Shown here in pieces: positions 1-10,412 of a stretch of 64,000 nucleotides of DNA. Position 1 is the first letter of the stretch. Each line of letters starts with the position of its first letter. Both the position numbers and the translations under genes were made by a program. The notes under the pieces were generated by a model that made no database searches, was not told the origin of the DNA, and worked only from the letters and a program-made list of their open reading frames with translations. The DNA comes from Aureispira sp. CCB-QB1 (GTDB lineage Bacteria; Bacteroidota; Bacteroidia; Chitinophagales; Saprospiraceae), in the NCBI RefSeq assembly GCF_000724545.1, contig NZ_JHBV01000031.1, forward strand, positions 1 through 64,000, read 5' to 3'.

Positions 1-613
1 GAAACTTAAGTATCAATGGCATTTGTTTAAAATTTTTGTCTTTTATTTCAATGAACTTCCATCATACATTTAACAACACAACCGTTATTAAATACATTAC
101 TACGTTGATTTTTTCAATGGAGTATTATAAAATAAAAGAATAGACAATCATTTCAACAGACCGATTTTTATATCTCCCAGATAAGATATTTTGCATTTGT
201 TAAGGACATAGAAAGGTACTGCTAGAAAATTATTAGATAGACAGCAATAAGTAATCGTTCAAAAAAATAATCTCATTTGTTGTTATTATTTTTTCTGATC
301 ACTTACTTAATAATTTTCATAATCCGCTTTTTGTCCTGAAAAAATAATAACAAACCAATACTCTAAAATTCCTAATTTATATAGGAGTGTTTTAGCTTAA
401 TAATTCGCTAATCTTTTGTTGTTAAAAAAAAATAAAAAAGCAACAAATTACTACCTATAATGTCAGTATTGTTTGGAGAAAGAAGGGGATTTGGGTTCTT
501 AAACTATCTCCAAAAATAATCTCTCTTGCTTTTACATTCTAAAAGCAAAGGATAGTTAATGCAAAAATTAAAATCGACATATTCTTATAACCAAAAACAA
601 AAACAGAAAGTGT
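1..613. other. Non-coding region upstream of the giant protease gene
   Basis: No convincing gene is seen here. The stretch is very AT-rich. Its one clear structure is the inverted pair of a dispersed motif at 248-309, listed separately. I could not find a full TTTG-N19-TAnnTTTG promoter in front of the gene at 614. The closest element is TAATCTTTTG near 411, which has two extra bases and is not convincing. Confidence 0.6.
248..309. repeat. Inverted pair of a dispersed intergenic motif
   Basis: Arms at 248-271 and 285-309 are imperfect inverted copies of the motif TTTTTCTGAACGATTACTTA, separated by a 13-base loop. The inner parts, AAAAAATAAT and ATTATTTTTT, pair perfectly. Single copies of the same motif recur between genes throughout the window (10413-10433, 13008-13028, 14763-14783, 27543-27563). 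Here they could fold into one hairpin, like a small REP or MITE unit. Confidence 0.65.
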
Positions 614-3600
614 ATGCAAAAAATTAGTTTACTCACTACGTTGTTTTTTATTTGTAGTTTAACAGCTTTTGCGCAAATCAACGATGGCTCTATGCCTAAA
701 AGTTTTACGCCAGCTTTTTACCTCAATAAAAATATTCCTTTAGTAACAATGCCTGCATTGGATATGGCTACCATCAACCATGAAAATACAGAGCGTGATG
801 CAAAAGGTGTTTTGATGTTTAACACTAAAATTCAATCAACTAGTATTGCCTTGGGCGCACAAGGAGTTTGGGATAAGTATCCGAATGGAGACCGAATCTG
901 GAGAACTCGTATACAAGCCAAAGATGCTAAGGGAATGGTTTTGTATTTTAGTAATTTTAGAATTCCCCAAGGAGCAAAATTATACGTTTATAGTATTGAC
1001 AAAAAAGAAGTTTTAGGTGGTTTTACGAGTACTAACAACCAAGTTAGTGGTAAGTTTGCTCTAGGACCAATCCATAGCGATGATGTTATTGTAGAATACT
1101 TGGAACCTTCCAATGTAGCTGGACAAGGGCAATTTACGATTGACGGAATTGGTAATATGTATCGTTTTGCCAAGTCGGCGGATAATTTTGGTGATTCTGA
1201 TCCTTGCGAAGTCAATGTGAATTGTACGCCAGAAGGAAATGGAAAGATACAGCAACGGGATGCTGTGGCGCGTATTTTGGTGCGAGTAGGTAGCAATGCG
1301 GGTTGGTGTTCTGGAGCTATGGTTAATAATGCCTTGCAAAACTGTGATCGCTATTTTTTAACCGCTCTACACTGTGCTCTAGGAACGCAAGGAGTGAACT
1401 CATCAATAGCATCTGCTTCTGATTTTGGACAGTGGATTTTTTACTTTAATTATCAAGCATCAGGATGTACGAGTCCATCATCGCAAGGAACCTTAGCCAA
1501 TCAATCTTTGACAGGCTGTACCATGCGAGCGCATAGTAATGGTGGTGGTGGAAACAATGGATCAGATTTTTTACTATTAGAAATCAACAATGCCATTCCA
1601 TCTAGTTATAATGTATTTTTTGCGGGTTGGAATGCAGGTACAGCTGCCACTACAGGCGGTTATGGCATTCACCACCCAGCAGGTGACATCAAAAAAGTTT
1701 CTACTTTTTCAGCAACAACAGCAACAACAGGTTGGAATGGTTCAGGATTGAATAGCCATTGGGGCTTGTCTTGGATTGCTACAACAAATGGACATGGTGT
1801 CACAGAAGGTGGTTCTTCGGGTTCTCCTTTGTTTAATAGTGCTGGACTAATTGTAGGAACCTTAACAGGAGGTAGCTCTTTTTGTACAAGTCCAAATAGT
1901 CCAGATGCTTATGGTAAAATGTCGTATCACTGGACATCCAATGGTGCTGCCGCGAATAGACAGTTAAAAGTATGGTTAGATCCTAATAATAGCGGTATAA
2001 CTACATTAGCGGGTACTTATTTCCCCTGTACGCCTGTTAATTCTCTAGATGCAGGAATTTCAAACATAACGAACCCTGCTGACAGTACAACAATTTGTGA
2101 CGATCCTTTTGCACCAGAAGTAGTTTTGGAAAACTTTGGTACAACTACCTTAACATCTGCAACGATTAATTATCAAGTTAACTCTGGAACAATTAATACG
2201 TTTTCTTGGACTGGATCTTTGGCAACAGGAGCAACACAAACCGTAACATTACCAACGGTTGCTATTCCAGCAGGAGGAGCCGTGTTTACCTTCCGTGCTT
2301 TTACAAGTAATCCGAATGGTGGTACAGATGGCAATACTGCCAATGACGAGACGTCAGTTGTGAGCCAATACAGAACTTCTAGCGCATTGCCTTATGCAGA
2401 AGCATTTGGCGGGGGAGCACTACCAACCGATATTATTATACTAGATCAAAATGGAGATGGAAACGAGTGGGGACATAATACGACCGTAAATGGTTTTGGA
2501 GCAGCAGCAGGAACAGGGTGTATGGCAATGGATAATTTTGCGGCTAACTTTGCAGGTCAATACGATTGGTTTTTTGTGCCCACCTTGGATTTAACAGGTC
2601 AAACAGGAACATCATTGACCTTTGATGTCGCTTATGCTCGTTATGACGCTACCTATAGCGATACCTTGATTGTTGCTATTAACTCAGATTGTGGAACATC
2701 GTATACACCTGTTTATTTTAAAGGAGGAAGTGATTTGGCAACCGCACCAGATGCGACAACTATTTTTACTCCTACGGCAGCACAATGGCGCACAGAAACC
2801 GTTGACTTGAGTGCTTACGATGGTGCTAGCCATGTACGAGTTGCCTTTTTGAATTTATCAGGTTATGGGCAACGTATGTTTGTCGATAATATCAACATTC
2901 AAGCAGGAACAGTAGCCAATGGTTTGGATGCAGGAATTTCAAGTATTACCAACCCTGTTGATAGTACGACAATTTGTGACGATCCTTTTGTCCCAGAGGT
3001 GGTTTTAGAGAACTTTGGCACAACAACCTTAACATCGGTAACCATTAATTATCAAGTTAACACAGGAACAATAGGCACATTTGCTTGGACAGGATCTTTA
3101 GCAGCAGGTGCTACAGAAACAGTAAGTTTGCCTCTAGTTAATATTCCAGCAGGGGGAGCTATTTTTACATTCCGTGCCTTTACTAGTAACCCTAATGCAG
3201 GGACCGATGCAGATCCTAATAACGATGAAACGTCTGTTGTGAGCCAATATAGAGCAACAAGCGCATTGCCTTATGCAGAAGCATTTGGAGGAGGCGCTGT
3301 TCCTACGGATATTATTTTATTAGATCAAAACGGAGATGGTAATGTTTGGGATTATGATAACTCTGTGAATGGTTTTGGAACAGCTGTTGATGTTGGATGC
3401 ATGCATATGGATAATTTTACGGCTAACTTTGCAGGTCAATACGATTGGTTTTTTGTTCCTACCTTGGATTTAACAGGTCAAACAGGAACATCATTGACTT
3501 TTGACGTCGCCTATGCTCGTTATGATGCTACCTATAGCGATACCTTGATTGTTGCTATTAATTCGGATTGTGGAACATCTTATACGCCTGTTTATTTAAA

Positions 3601-5449
3601 AGGAGGAAGTGATTTGGCAACGGCACCAGATGTAACGAGTGTTTTTGTACCAACAGCGGCACAGTGGCGCACAGAAACAGTTGATTTGAGTGCTTACGAT
3701 GGTGCTAGCCATGTACGAGTTGCCTTTTTGAATTTATCAGGTTACGGACAACATGTTTATGTGGATAACATCAACATTCAAGCTGCTGTATCTTGTAACT
3801 TGACAGGAGCGATTGCGGCTACAACAGATGTTAGTTGTCATGGTGGTAATGATGGAGGTGTCACGGTGACAGCTTCTGGAGGAACGCCAGCCTATTCTTA
3901 CAATATAGGTGCAGGAAGCCAAGCATCTGGTACTTTTGCAGGATTGAGTCAAGGAACTTATACCATTACAATTACAGATAATGCTTCTTGTTCAGCAACA
4001 GTAGGTGTTTCTATTGGCGAACCTGCTGCCTTAACAGCTTCGTTGAGTTCAAGTTCAGATGTTGCTTGTTTTGGAGGAGCAACTGGAATGGCTGAAATTT
4101 CGACAGTAGGAGGAACACCAGTCTATTCTTATAATATTGGTTCTGGGAGTCAGGTATCGGGTTTATTTAGTGGGCTTGTTGCCAATAATTATACCGTCAC
4201 AGTGATCGATGGCAATAACTGTACAACAACAGTTCCTGTTACTATCACAGAACCCACCAGTGCTCTAACGGGAGCCGTGTCGAATACAACGGATCCTACT
4301 TGTAATGGTAGTTCAGATGGAAGTATTACCGTAGGGGGAACAGGAGGAACAGCACCTTATAATTACAATATTGGATCTGGCAATCAGTTTACAGGCTCAT
4401 TTACGGCTTTGTCAAGCGGTACTTACACGGTTTCAATTACAGATGGTAATAACTGTACGACCACAACAACAGCAACATTAACCAATCCAAGTTTAATTTC
4501 ATCGAATGTATCCGTTTCTAGCAATTATAACGGAGCACAAATCAGTTGTAATGGAGCATCTGATGGAGAAATTACAGCCACCGCAACAGGTGGAACTGGA
4601 GCATTGACTTATGCATGGAGTAATGGACAAACAGGCTCTGTAGCTAGCAACTTGTCTGCCAATGCTTACACTGTGACAATTACAGATGCCAATGGTTGTA
4701 GTACGGACGTAGCTGTAATCGTGAGTGAACCAACAGCACTAGTCGCCACGGCTACTGTCAATAATGCGGTTTCTTGTAATGGAGGAACAGATGGTATTGC
4801 TAGCGTTACTACAACAGGTGGTACAGGGGCAACTACGGCGATATGGAGTGATGGACAAGTAGGGGTAACTGCAACAGGTTTGGCAGCGAATGCCTATACT
4901 GTCAGCATTACAGATGCGAATGGTTGTAATACGTCTACTAGTGTAACTATGACTGAACCAACAACGGCACTTTCTGGAACAGTCGTTGATAATGGAGATG
5001 GTTCTGCAACAGCAGCAGGGACAGGAGGAACAGCGGGATACACGTATCAGTGGGATGCTGCGGCAAACAACCAAACAACCGCAACAGCAACTGGATTGGT
5101 TAATAACGGAACTTACGATGTGACAATTACGGATGCCAATGGTTGTACAACGGTTGCATCTGTAACGATCAATATCGTTGGTTTGAATCAAATTTCAAAT
5201 CTATCTACTTTTGATGTTATTCCAAATCCTAATGCAGGAACGTTCCAAGTACAAGTATCCTTTACAGAGGCTAAGACAGCAACGGTGCGTTTGACCAATG
5301 TATTGGGGCAAGTATTAAGAGAGTATACTTACTCAGATGCTTCGTTTAGCATACCAGTAGAACTTACAAATCAAGCAAGTGGTGTTTACTTTGTTGTCCT
5401 TCAAACAGGAACACAGCACACGACGAAAAAAGTTGTTGTAACAAAATAG
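614..5449 (+). CDS. T9SS-secreted trypsin-like serine protease with SprB repeats
   Basis: This 1611-residue secreted protein starts with a signal peptide (about residues 1-20, ending AFAQ). A chymotrypsin/lysyl-endopeptidase-like domain spans about 213-470. Its likely triad is His253 (in TALHC), Asp318 (in GSDFLLLE) and Ser404 (in GGSSGSP). Next come two near-identical modules of about 290 residues (about 478-765 and 770-1055), each joining a CARDB-like segment (LDAGIS..NP) to a MAM/cleaved-adhesin-like jelly roll. Five SprB-type repeats and one degenerate copy follow (about 1059-1525; hallmark SCNGGTDG). The C-terminus is a type A T9SS sorting domain (PNPNAGTF, GVYFVVLQT). Expected role: extracellular or cell-surface proteolysis, exported by Sec and then T9SS. 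Domain assignments rest on motif recognition. The first ATG fits the signal peptide. Confidence 0.88.
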   Translation: MQKISLLTTLFFICSLTAFAQINDGSMPKSFTPAFYLNKNIPLVTMPALDMATINHENTERDAKGVLMFNTKIQSTSIALGAQGVWDKYPNGDRIWRTRIQAKDAKGMVLYFSNFRIPQGAKLYVYSIDKKEVLGGFTSTNNQVSGKFALGPIHSDDVIVEYLEPSNVAGQGQFTIDGIGNMYRFAKSADNFGDSDPCEVNVNCTPEGNGKIQQRDAVARILVRVGSNAGWCSGAMVNNALQNCDRYFLTALHCALGTQGVNSSIASASDFGQWIFYFNYQASGCTSPSSQGTLANQSLTGCTMRAHSNGGGGNNGSDFLLLEINNAIPSSYNVFFAGWNAGTAATTGGYGIHHPAGDIKKVSTFSATTATTGWNGSGLNSHWGLSWIATTNGHGVTEGGSSGSPLFNSAGLIVGTLTGGSSFCTSPNSPDAYGKMSYHWTSNGAAANRQLKVWLDPNNSGITTLAGTYFPCTPVNSLDAGISNITNPADSTTICDDPFAPEVVLENFGTTTLTSATINYQVNSGTINTFSWTGSLATGATQTVTLPTVAIPAGGAVFTFRAFTSNPNGGTDGNTANDETSVVSQYRTSSALPYAEAFGGGALPTDIIILDQNGDGNEWGHNTTVNGFGAAAGTGCMAMDNFAANFAGQYDWFFVPTLDLTGQTGTSLTFDVAYARYDATYSDTLIVAINSDCGTSYTPVYFKGGSDLATAPDATTIFTPTAAQWRTETVDLSAYDGASHVRVAFLNLSGYGQRMFVDNINIQAGTVANGLDAGISSITNPVDSTTICDDPFVPEVVLENFGTTTLTSVTINYQVNTGTIGTFAWTGSLAAGATETVSLPLVNIPAGGAIFTFRAFTSNPNAGTDADPNNDETSVVSQYRATSALPYAEAFGGGAVPTDIILLDQNGDGNVWDYDNSVNGFGTAVDVGCMHMDNFTANFAGQYDWFFVPTLDLTGQTGTSLTFDVAYARYDATYSDTLIVAINSDCGTSYTPVYLKGGSDLATAPDVTSVFVPTAAQWRTETVDLSAYDGASHVRVAFLNLSGYGQHVYVDNINIQAAVSCNLTGAIAATTDVSCHGGNDGGVTVTASGGTPAYSYNIGAGSQASGTFAGLSQGTYTITITDNASCSATVGVSIGEPAALTASLSSSSDVACFGGATGMAEISTVGGTPVYSYNIGSGSQVSGLFSGLVANNYTVTVIDGNNCTTTVPVTITEPTSALTGAVSNTTDPTCNGSSDGSITVGGTGGTAPYNYNIGSGNQFTGSFTALSSGTYTVSITDGNNCTTTTTATLTNPSLISSNVSVSSNYNGAQISCNGASDGEITATATGGTGALTYAWSNGQTGSVASNLSANAYTVTITDANGCSTDVAVIVSEPTALVATATVNNAVSCNGGTDGIASVTTTGGTGATTAIWSDGQVGVTATGLAANAYTVSITDANGCNTSTSVTMTEPTTALSGTVVDNGDGSATAAGTGGTAGYTYQWDAAANNQTTATATGLVNNGTYDVTITDANGCTTVASVTINIVGLNQISNLSTFDVIPNPNAGTFQVQVSFTEAKTATVRLTNVLGQVLREYTYSDASFSIPVELTNQASGVYFVVLQTGTQHTTKKVVVTK

Positions 5450-5485
5450 GAACTATCCTAAATACAACTGAATATAGTTTTATAG

Positions 5486-5521
5486 AGCACTATTCCTTTA
5501 CAGGGAGTAGTGCTTTTTTTG
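5486..5521 (+). terminator. Intrinsic terminator of the giant protease gene
   Basis: An 11-bp stem (AGCACTATTCC with GGAGTAGTGCT, one G-T wobble) has a short loop and is followed directly by at least six T. It lies 36 bases after the stop codon at 5449 and before the convergent SDR gene. Confidence 0.85.
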
Positions 5522-5568
5522 TACGAAAAGTATTTTAAATTTTAGTATAGATAGTAAAGTAGGCGAAC

Positions 5569-6297
5569 CTAGTTTCCTTTCATGATTTTGGCAGCGAAAG
5601 AAGGGCTAATTCGTTGTATTACTTTCAACCATTTTACCTTTCCTATATTGATTTCAAAAACATCTTTTTGAAAGGCTTGCATAAATTCTTGTGCGAGTTG
5701 CTGCGGACTAATTTTCCCTTTACCTCGACCTGCTGTCATTGCCGTATCTACTAAAGGAGGAATGATTTCAAAAACCTTTATGGTATCTAATTGGTAACGT
5801 AGGGCTTGCGAAAAGATGTGGATTCCTGCTTTTGTACCACAGTAGACAGGAGCCATTTTTTTTGGTGCCAAGGCTAAACCAGACGATACATTTATAATAG
5901 CAGCATTTTCATTTTGTTCTAAAGTAGGTAATAATAATGCAATTAATTGAATAGGAGCGATGAAGTTCACATTAATTTCTTGGGTGATTTTACTTGGCAG
6001 GTGTGCTTCTTTTAAGAAGTGATAATTGTACTGCATTCCTGCATTATTAATTAAAATGTTTAAGTCTGGGTGTTTTTGTTCTATAAATAAAACCAATTCC
6101 TCTAGGCATTCCTGAGAACTAAGGTCACCAGCAAAAGGGCTTATTCGAGCATCTTTTTGTGCCAATGCTTTTAATTGCGCTTCGTTTCTTCCAAGAGCAA
6201 TAATCTGATTGTCGTTTTTTAAAAAAGCTTTTAATAAAGCCAAGCCAATGCCAGCTGTTGCGCCTGTAATCAAAATTTTGTTTCCACTTAATTTCAT
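5569..6297 (-). CDS. SDR family oxidoreductase (DltE-like)
   Basis: This is a classical short-chain dehydrogenase of 242 residues, which is normal length. It has the cofactor-binding glycine motif TGATAGIG (residues 11-18), NNAG (84-87) and the catalytic set Ser139, Tyr152 and Lys156 (YCGTK). The best overall resemblance is to DltE/YciK-like NAD(P)-dependent reductases; the substrate cannot be read from sequence. It lies 108 bases downstream of a Crp/Fnr regulator on the same strand, so that regulator could control it, but this is inference. It converges on the giant protease gene. Confidence 0.85.
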   Translation of the reverse strand: MKLSGNKILITGATAGIGLALLKAFLKNDNQIIALGRNEAQLKALAQKDARISPFAGDLSSQECLEELVLFIEQKHPDLNILINNAGMQYNYHFLKEAHLPSKITQEINVNFIAPIQLIALLLPTLEQNENAAIINVSSGLALAPKKMAPVYCGTKAGIHIFSQALRYQLDTIKVFEIIPPLVDTAMTAGRGKGKISPQQLAQEFMQAFQKDVFEINIGKVKWLKVIQRISPSFAAKIMKGN

Positions 6298-6405
6298 AAT
6301 TCGTATTGTTTGTTGTCTTTAAAGCATATAACTAACAACACAAAATTCTACTAATCTTAAGTCAAAAACATTTACATAGGTAAAGAAAAAAGCCAAAAGA
6401 TATCA

Positions 6406-6981
6406 TTATTTCAACTTTCGTTCGCCTCTAATTCTACTAAGCTGAGTGGCGCTAATTCCCAAATAGGAAGCAATGTGATATTGAGGTATTTGTTGTTCTA
6501 AGTAAGGGTGTTCTTCTTGAAAAATCGCATAGCGTTCCTTCGCTTCTAGCATGACCAATTCAATTTCTCGCTTTTCTTTTCGGATAAAAAACTGTTCTGC
6601 TAGGAGTCTGGCAATGCGTTCTATATTGGGATACTGTTCAAACAAATTGGTAAACGAACGATACTCGGCAACGAAGAGTTCGCAGGGTGTAAGGCATTGG
6701 ATGTTAATAAGATTAATGTCTTTGCTAATCAAAGAGGAGAAAGCTCCAACAAAGTGCTTAGACGTAAAAAATGTCTTATTGTATTCCTCTCCCTTAGCAT
6801 TTCTATAAAACGCCCGCAAAGTGCCAGACTGTACGAATGCAAAACGCCTAGCATAACGTCCTTCTTGAGCAAAATAAGAATTTTTTTTCCATTGCTCAAG
6901 GCGAAATAAAGCGGTTAGTGCTTGCCATTCTACAGCATTTAAGGGAACAAGTTGTTGAATAACTGCTTTCAGTTCTTCCAT
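6406..6981 (-). CDS. Crp/Fnr family transcriptional regulator
   Basis: A 191-residue protein with an N-terminal cyclic-nucleotide-binding-like beta roll (about 20-115; FAFVQSGTLRAFYRNAKGEE) and a short C-terminal helix-turn-helix (YHIASYLGISATQLSRIR). This layout is typical of the many Bacteroidota Crp/Fnr regulators. The residues that bind cAMP in E. coli Crp are not evident, so the ligand is unknown. It starts 4 bases after the end of the YdjM-like gene, suggesting co-transcription, and precedes the SDR gene at 5569. Confidence 0.88.
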   Translation of the reverse strand: MEELKAVIQQLVPLNAVEWQALTALFRLEQWKKNSYFAQEGRYARRFAFVQSGTLRAFYRNAKGEEYNKTFFTSKHFVGAFSSLISKDINLINIQCLTPCELFVAEYRSFTNLFEQYPNIERIARLLAEQFFIRKEKREIELVMLEAKERYAIFQEEHPYLEQQIPQYHIASYLGISATQLSRIRGERKLK

Positions 6982-6985
6982 GGTT

Positions 6986-8218
6986 TTATTTGCCTTTTAT
7001 GCGATTCCAAAGTGTCTGAGCCATTTCACCAACTTTGATGCGTTCCACATCTCTATCTTCTTGTACGTCAAAATGACCATCTTTTTCGGTGAGAATAAAA
7101 CGAAAAATATAACGATCTTCCAGTGGAATAGTACTATCTTCAGGAACGCCCATCATACCAAAACGAAGGTTATTAAACGTAATGCTACCGTCGGGTTGTT
7201 CAATCAAGTTATAATAACCATTCGCAAACCAAAGTAAAATGTTTAAATATTCTTCACCTTGATATTTGTCAATCAGAGTGTGATTTTTGGGAAGTTTGAT
7301 GAACTCAATAGTAGGCTGCTTATCCAATAGCGAATAGGTTCCGTAATAATAGGCATCATCTGTAGCGACTGTTGTTTGCCAAAGAACCGTATTTAAAATG
7401 GTAGGATAAGTAATGTATTCTGTGTATTCAATTCCTTGCTCCTGAAGGCTGTTTGCAACGACTTTATTCATGATAGATTTGCCATAAAAGGTGCTAGCCA
7501 TGTACAGTGTTGCTATAGAAATGCCAAGATAATTCCAAAAGCGCTGCTTGGTATATTTCTTAGCAAAAAAGACGCCTACTAAGCCAATAATCATAGGAAC
7601 AGTATAAAGCGGGTCAAGAATTGAAATGTTGTTGAAGGCTACCCTATAACGAGAAAAAGGCTCAAAAATTTGAGTGCCATAAGCGGTACAAGCATCAATA
7701 ATCCAATGGGTTAAAAAGGCAAGAAAGAACATTAATGTCCAGTTTCTTAGAGAAGGATCATATTGAATGGATGCCCGATGTTCGTAGTTGTATTTTAAAC
7801 TATTAATCAATGGAATAAAACCTAAAGCAAAAATACCTACCAACCCACCTGCTACTAGACTTTGGGTAGAATAGGTCAAGTAAAACAAGGCAGCAACAAT
7901 GACTCCATAAAAAAGCAACCACCAAGTTGTTAAAACTTTTTGAGTCATGGCGCTTTTGTGCCAGCCTTGTTTGTAATACTGCAAACTAAGCCAAGCAAAT
8001 ATTGGTGAAGCCACCAGCGTAAAAATAATGGAATGGGTAATCCCTCTATGATAAACCAATCCATAGACTTGATGATCTAGAAATAGCCTTGAAAATATAT
8101 CTAAGTCTGGAATCGTACCAGCAATTGCACCTACCAAAATAGCTTTATTACCCATTTTTTCTCCCAAAACGGCATGTCCCATCGCTGCACCAAGTGTCGC
8201 TTGTGTAATTGAATCCAT
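6986..8218 (-). CDS. YdjM-like metal-dependent membrane hydrolase
   Basis: A 410-residue multi-spanning membrane protein. The N-terminus carries the YdjM/DUF457 hallmarks: MDSITQATLGAAMGHA, then PDLD near residue 37 and HRGITHS near residue 58. These conserved Asp and His residues are thought to bind metal in this family, which is annotated as LexA-binding inner-membrane-associated putative hydrolase. Several hydrophobic helices follow, then a soluble C-terminal segment of about 130 residues. The biochemical role is unproven. The Crp/Fnr gene follows after 4 bases. Confidence 0.8.
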   Translation of the reverse strand: MDSITQATLGAAMGHAVLGEKMGNKAILVGAIAGTIPDLDIFSRLFLDHQVYGLVYHRGITHSIIFTLVASPIFAWLSLQYYKQGWHKSAMTQKVLTTWWLLFYGVIVAALFYLTYSTQSLVAGGLVGIFALGFIPLINSLKYNYEHRASIQYDPSLRNWTLMFFLAFLTHWIIDACTAYGTQIFEPFSRYRVAFNNISILDPLYTVPMIIGLVGVFFAKKYTKQRFWNYLGISIATLYMASTFYGKSIMNKVVANSLQEQGIEYTEYITYPTILNTVLWQTTVATDDAYYYGTYSLLDKQPTIEFIKLPKNHTLIDKYQGEEYLNILLWFANGYYNLIEQPDGSITFNNLRFGMMGVPEDSTIPLEDRYIFRFILTEKDGHFDVQEDRDVERIKVGEMAQTLWNRIKGK

Positions 8219-8264
8219 GATTTGTTATACTTGTTTTTTACTTTCTTAGTTGCTTGTTATACTC

Positions 8265-8312
8265 AGTAGTTCGTTGATTTTTTACCAAAAAGTAAAAAAT
8301 CAACGAACTACT
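8265..8312. repeat. Perfect 21-bp palindrome (dispersed element)
   Basis: Arms at 8265-8285 and 8292-8312 are perfect inverted repeats with a CAAAAA loop. Each arm begins or ends with AGTAGTTCGTTGAT. The same end sequence and the same TTTTTTACCAAAAAG core appear at 14791-14860, and the end sequence again near 58318-58334. On either strand the structure lacks a classic T-tract directly after the stem, so a mobile or REP-like repeat fits better than a terminator. Confidence 0.75.
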
Positions 8313-8497
8313 ATCTGTACTCTTGTCTAAATAGCACGTGTTACTAACATCGATCCACTCGACAAGTTTAGTTATTTATTTTTGAACACAAACAAGACCA
8401 AAAAAGAGCCATAATGTTTAGTTCTATTTAATTTATTCAATGAACGGCGAGTTTTATTCAATGAATGGTATGTAGAACGCTAAAATAGAAGAAGAAA

Positions 8498-8953
8498 TTA
8501 GTAGTTTTTATTTTTAGAATCCATAATAATGGTAACTGGACCATCATTAACAAGAGCTACTTGCATATCGGCACCAAATACACCTGTTGCGACTGTTTTT
8601 CCTAGTTTTTTTTCTATGGTTGTTACAAAATTCTCATAGAGAGGAATGGCTATTTCGGGTCTAGCAGCTTTGATAAATGAAGGGCGAGTACCTTTTTTGA
8701 TATTGGCATGAAGTGTAAATTGACTGACGACTAGAATGTCACCATTAAGATCACTTATAGAGCGATTCATTTTGCCTTCTTCATCACTAAAAATGCGCAT
8801 GTCTAAGACTTTTTTGCTCAACCAATCAATATCTTCTTGACCATCTTCTTGTTCTATTCCTAATAACAAAAGCAAGCCTTGCCCAATTTGAGCATTGATT
8901 TTTTCTTCTATTGTAACAGATGCCTCTTTGACACGTTGTAGTATAATTCTCAT
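8498..8953 (-). CDS. dtd: D-aminoacyl-tRNA deacylase
   Basis: A 151-residue protein of full family length. It hydrolyses D-aminoacyl-tRNAs and glycine mischarged on tRNA-Ala, a cytosolic proofreading step in translation. It opens with [16 protein letters not shown]. The diagnostic SQFTL motif (SQFTLHA, near residue 78) and the NDGPVT motif near the C-terminus are both present; together they build the D-chiral active site at the dimer interface. It lies 57 bases downstream of the rarA start on the same strand. Confidence 0.96.
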   Translation of the reverse strand: MRIILQRVKEASVTIEEKINAQIGQGLLLLLGIEQEDGQEDIDWLSKKVLDMRIFSDEEGKMNRSISDLNGDILVVSQFTLHANIKKGTRPSFIKAARPEIAIPLYENFVTTIEKKLGKTVATGVFGADMQVALVNDGPVTIIMDSKNKNY

Positions 8954-9010
8954 ATTTTGTGTTAATATTTTTATCGGAAAAATAAGTGGACTAAGTGGAT
9001 ATCAATAGCG

Positions 9011-10300
9011 CTAGTAATTATATTTTTCTTTCCAGAAATGCTTTAAATAATTGCGCATACCTTTTTCTCGCTGATTATGACCTGGTTCATACAATTTGGT
9101 ATTTTCAATTTCCTTAGGTAGGTATTCTTGGTCGACAAAATTACCAGGATAATCGTGTGCATATTGATATTCTTTGCCGTAATCCAATTGTTTCATGAGC
9201 TTTGTTGGCGCATTGCGCAAGTGTAGCGGAACCGATAAATCTCCCGTTTGTTTTACCAAACGTTGGGCATTATTAATTGCCATATAAGACGCATTGCTTT
9301 TGGGAGAAGCAGCCAAATAAGTAGCACATTGAGACAGTATAATCCTACTTTCGGGATAGCCAATAGTGGTTACTGCTTGAAAGGTATTATTTGCAATAAC
9401 TAGTGCTGTTGGATTAGCATTGCCGATATCTTCTGACGCAGCAATTAACATTCTTCTAGCAATAAATTTGACATCTTCTCCACCCTCAATCATTCTTGCC
9501 AACCAATAAACCGCAGCATTGGGGTCAGACCCTCTAATAGATTTTATAAATGCAGAAACGATATCATAGTGTTGTTCGCCTGTTTTGTCGTATCGAACAA
9601 TATTTTGTTGTACTTTAGATTGCACTAGAGCATTGGTGACAATTACTTTTGGAGCTTCTTCAGAAGTACAAATCAATTCAAAAACATTGAGTAATTTTCG
9701 GGCATCTCCTCCCGAAAACCGTAAGAGTGCATCGACTTCTTTTAGAACAATCTCTTTTTCGGATAGAATAGGGTCTTTTTGAATTGCATTTTCAAGCAGT
9801 TGAACCAAGTCTTGCTTGTCCAAACTATTCAAAATATATACTTGGCAACGAGACAAAAGAGCAGGAATAACTTCAAAGCTAGGATTTTCTGTTGTTGCTC
9901 CAATCAATGTAATAATTCCTTTTTCCACAGCTCCTAACAAAGCATCTTGTTGAGATTTACTGAATCGATGAATTTCATCAATAAACAACAAAGGGCGTTG
10001 CTGAGGACTAAATAATCCATGATGTCCTTCGGCTTTTTTGATGACTTCTCGCACTTCTTTGACACCTGCATTAATGGCAGATAGACTATAGAAAACACGT
10101 CCTGAACTACTGGCGATAATATTTGCTAAGGTTGTTTTTCCAGTACCGGGAGGTCCCCAAAGAATTAAGGATGGAATACGACCAATCTGAATGACTTTTG
10201 TTAAGGCTCCACTGTCTCCAACCAAATGTTTTTGGCTGATATAATCTTCTAGCGATTGTGGGCGCATTCGTTCTGCAAGTGGTTGGTTTTTGTTTGCCAT
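9011..10300 (-). CDS. rarA: Replication-associated recombination ATPase RarA/MgsA
   Basis: A 429-residue AAA+ ATPase related to clamp-loader subunits and eukaryotic WRNIP1, acting at stalled replication forks. Walker A is [10 protein letters not shown] (about 48-57), Walker B is [10 protein letters not shown] (about 104-113), sensor 1 lies in [10 protein letters not shown] and the arginine finger is in LLSRCQVY. The C-terminal tetramerisation domain follows ([22 protein letters not shown]). Length and motif order are normal. The dtd gene follows on the same strand. Confidence 0.96.
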   Translation of the reverse strand: MANKNQPLAERMRPQSLEDYISQKHLVGDSGALTKVIQIGRIPSLILWGPPGTGKTTLANIIASSSGRVFYSLSAINAGVKEVREVIKKAEGHHGLFSPQQRPLLFIDEIHRFSKSQQDALLGAVEKGIITLIGATTENPSFEVIPALLSRCQVYILNSLDKQDLVQLLENAIQKDPILSEKEIVLKEVDALLRFSGGDARKLLNVFELICTSEEAPKVIVTNALVQSKVQQNIVRYDKTGEQHYDIVSAFIKSIRGSDPNAAVYWLARMIEGGEDVKFIARRMLIAASEDIGNANPTALVIANNTFQAVTTIGYPESRIILSQCATYLAASPKSNASYMAINNAQRLVKQTGDLSVPLHLRNAPTKLMKQLDYGKEYQYAHDYPGNFVDQEYLPKEIENTKLYEPGHNQREKGMRNYLKHFWKEKYNY

Positions 10301-10412
10301 ATCTAGAGTAGTAAAATTTTGATAGCTTTAGATGAGTTCTTTATCTACAACAATATTCTAGACCATAAAGTTAAACATTAAGTTCCGTTCTTTGTGCCTA
10401 GATTTATTTTCA

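Noticed and set aside
4739-5191. Minus-strand open frame of 150 codons inside the giant protease gene
   Set aside because: Cys/Arg/Ser-rich composition is that of the antisense of the SprB repeats. The plus frame has clear domains throughout.
614-5449. Split of the giant protease into two genes at the module boundary
   Set aside because: The frame is continuous, the second half has no signal peptide, and the single T9SS sorting domain is at the far C-terminus.
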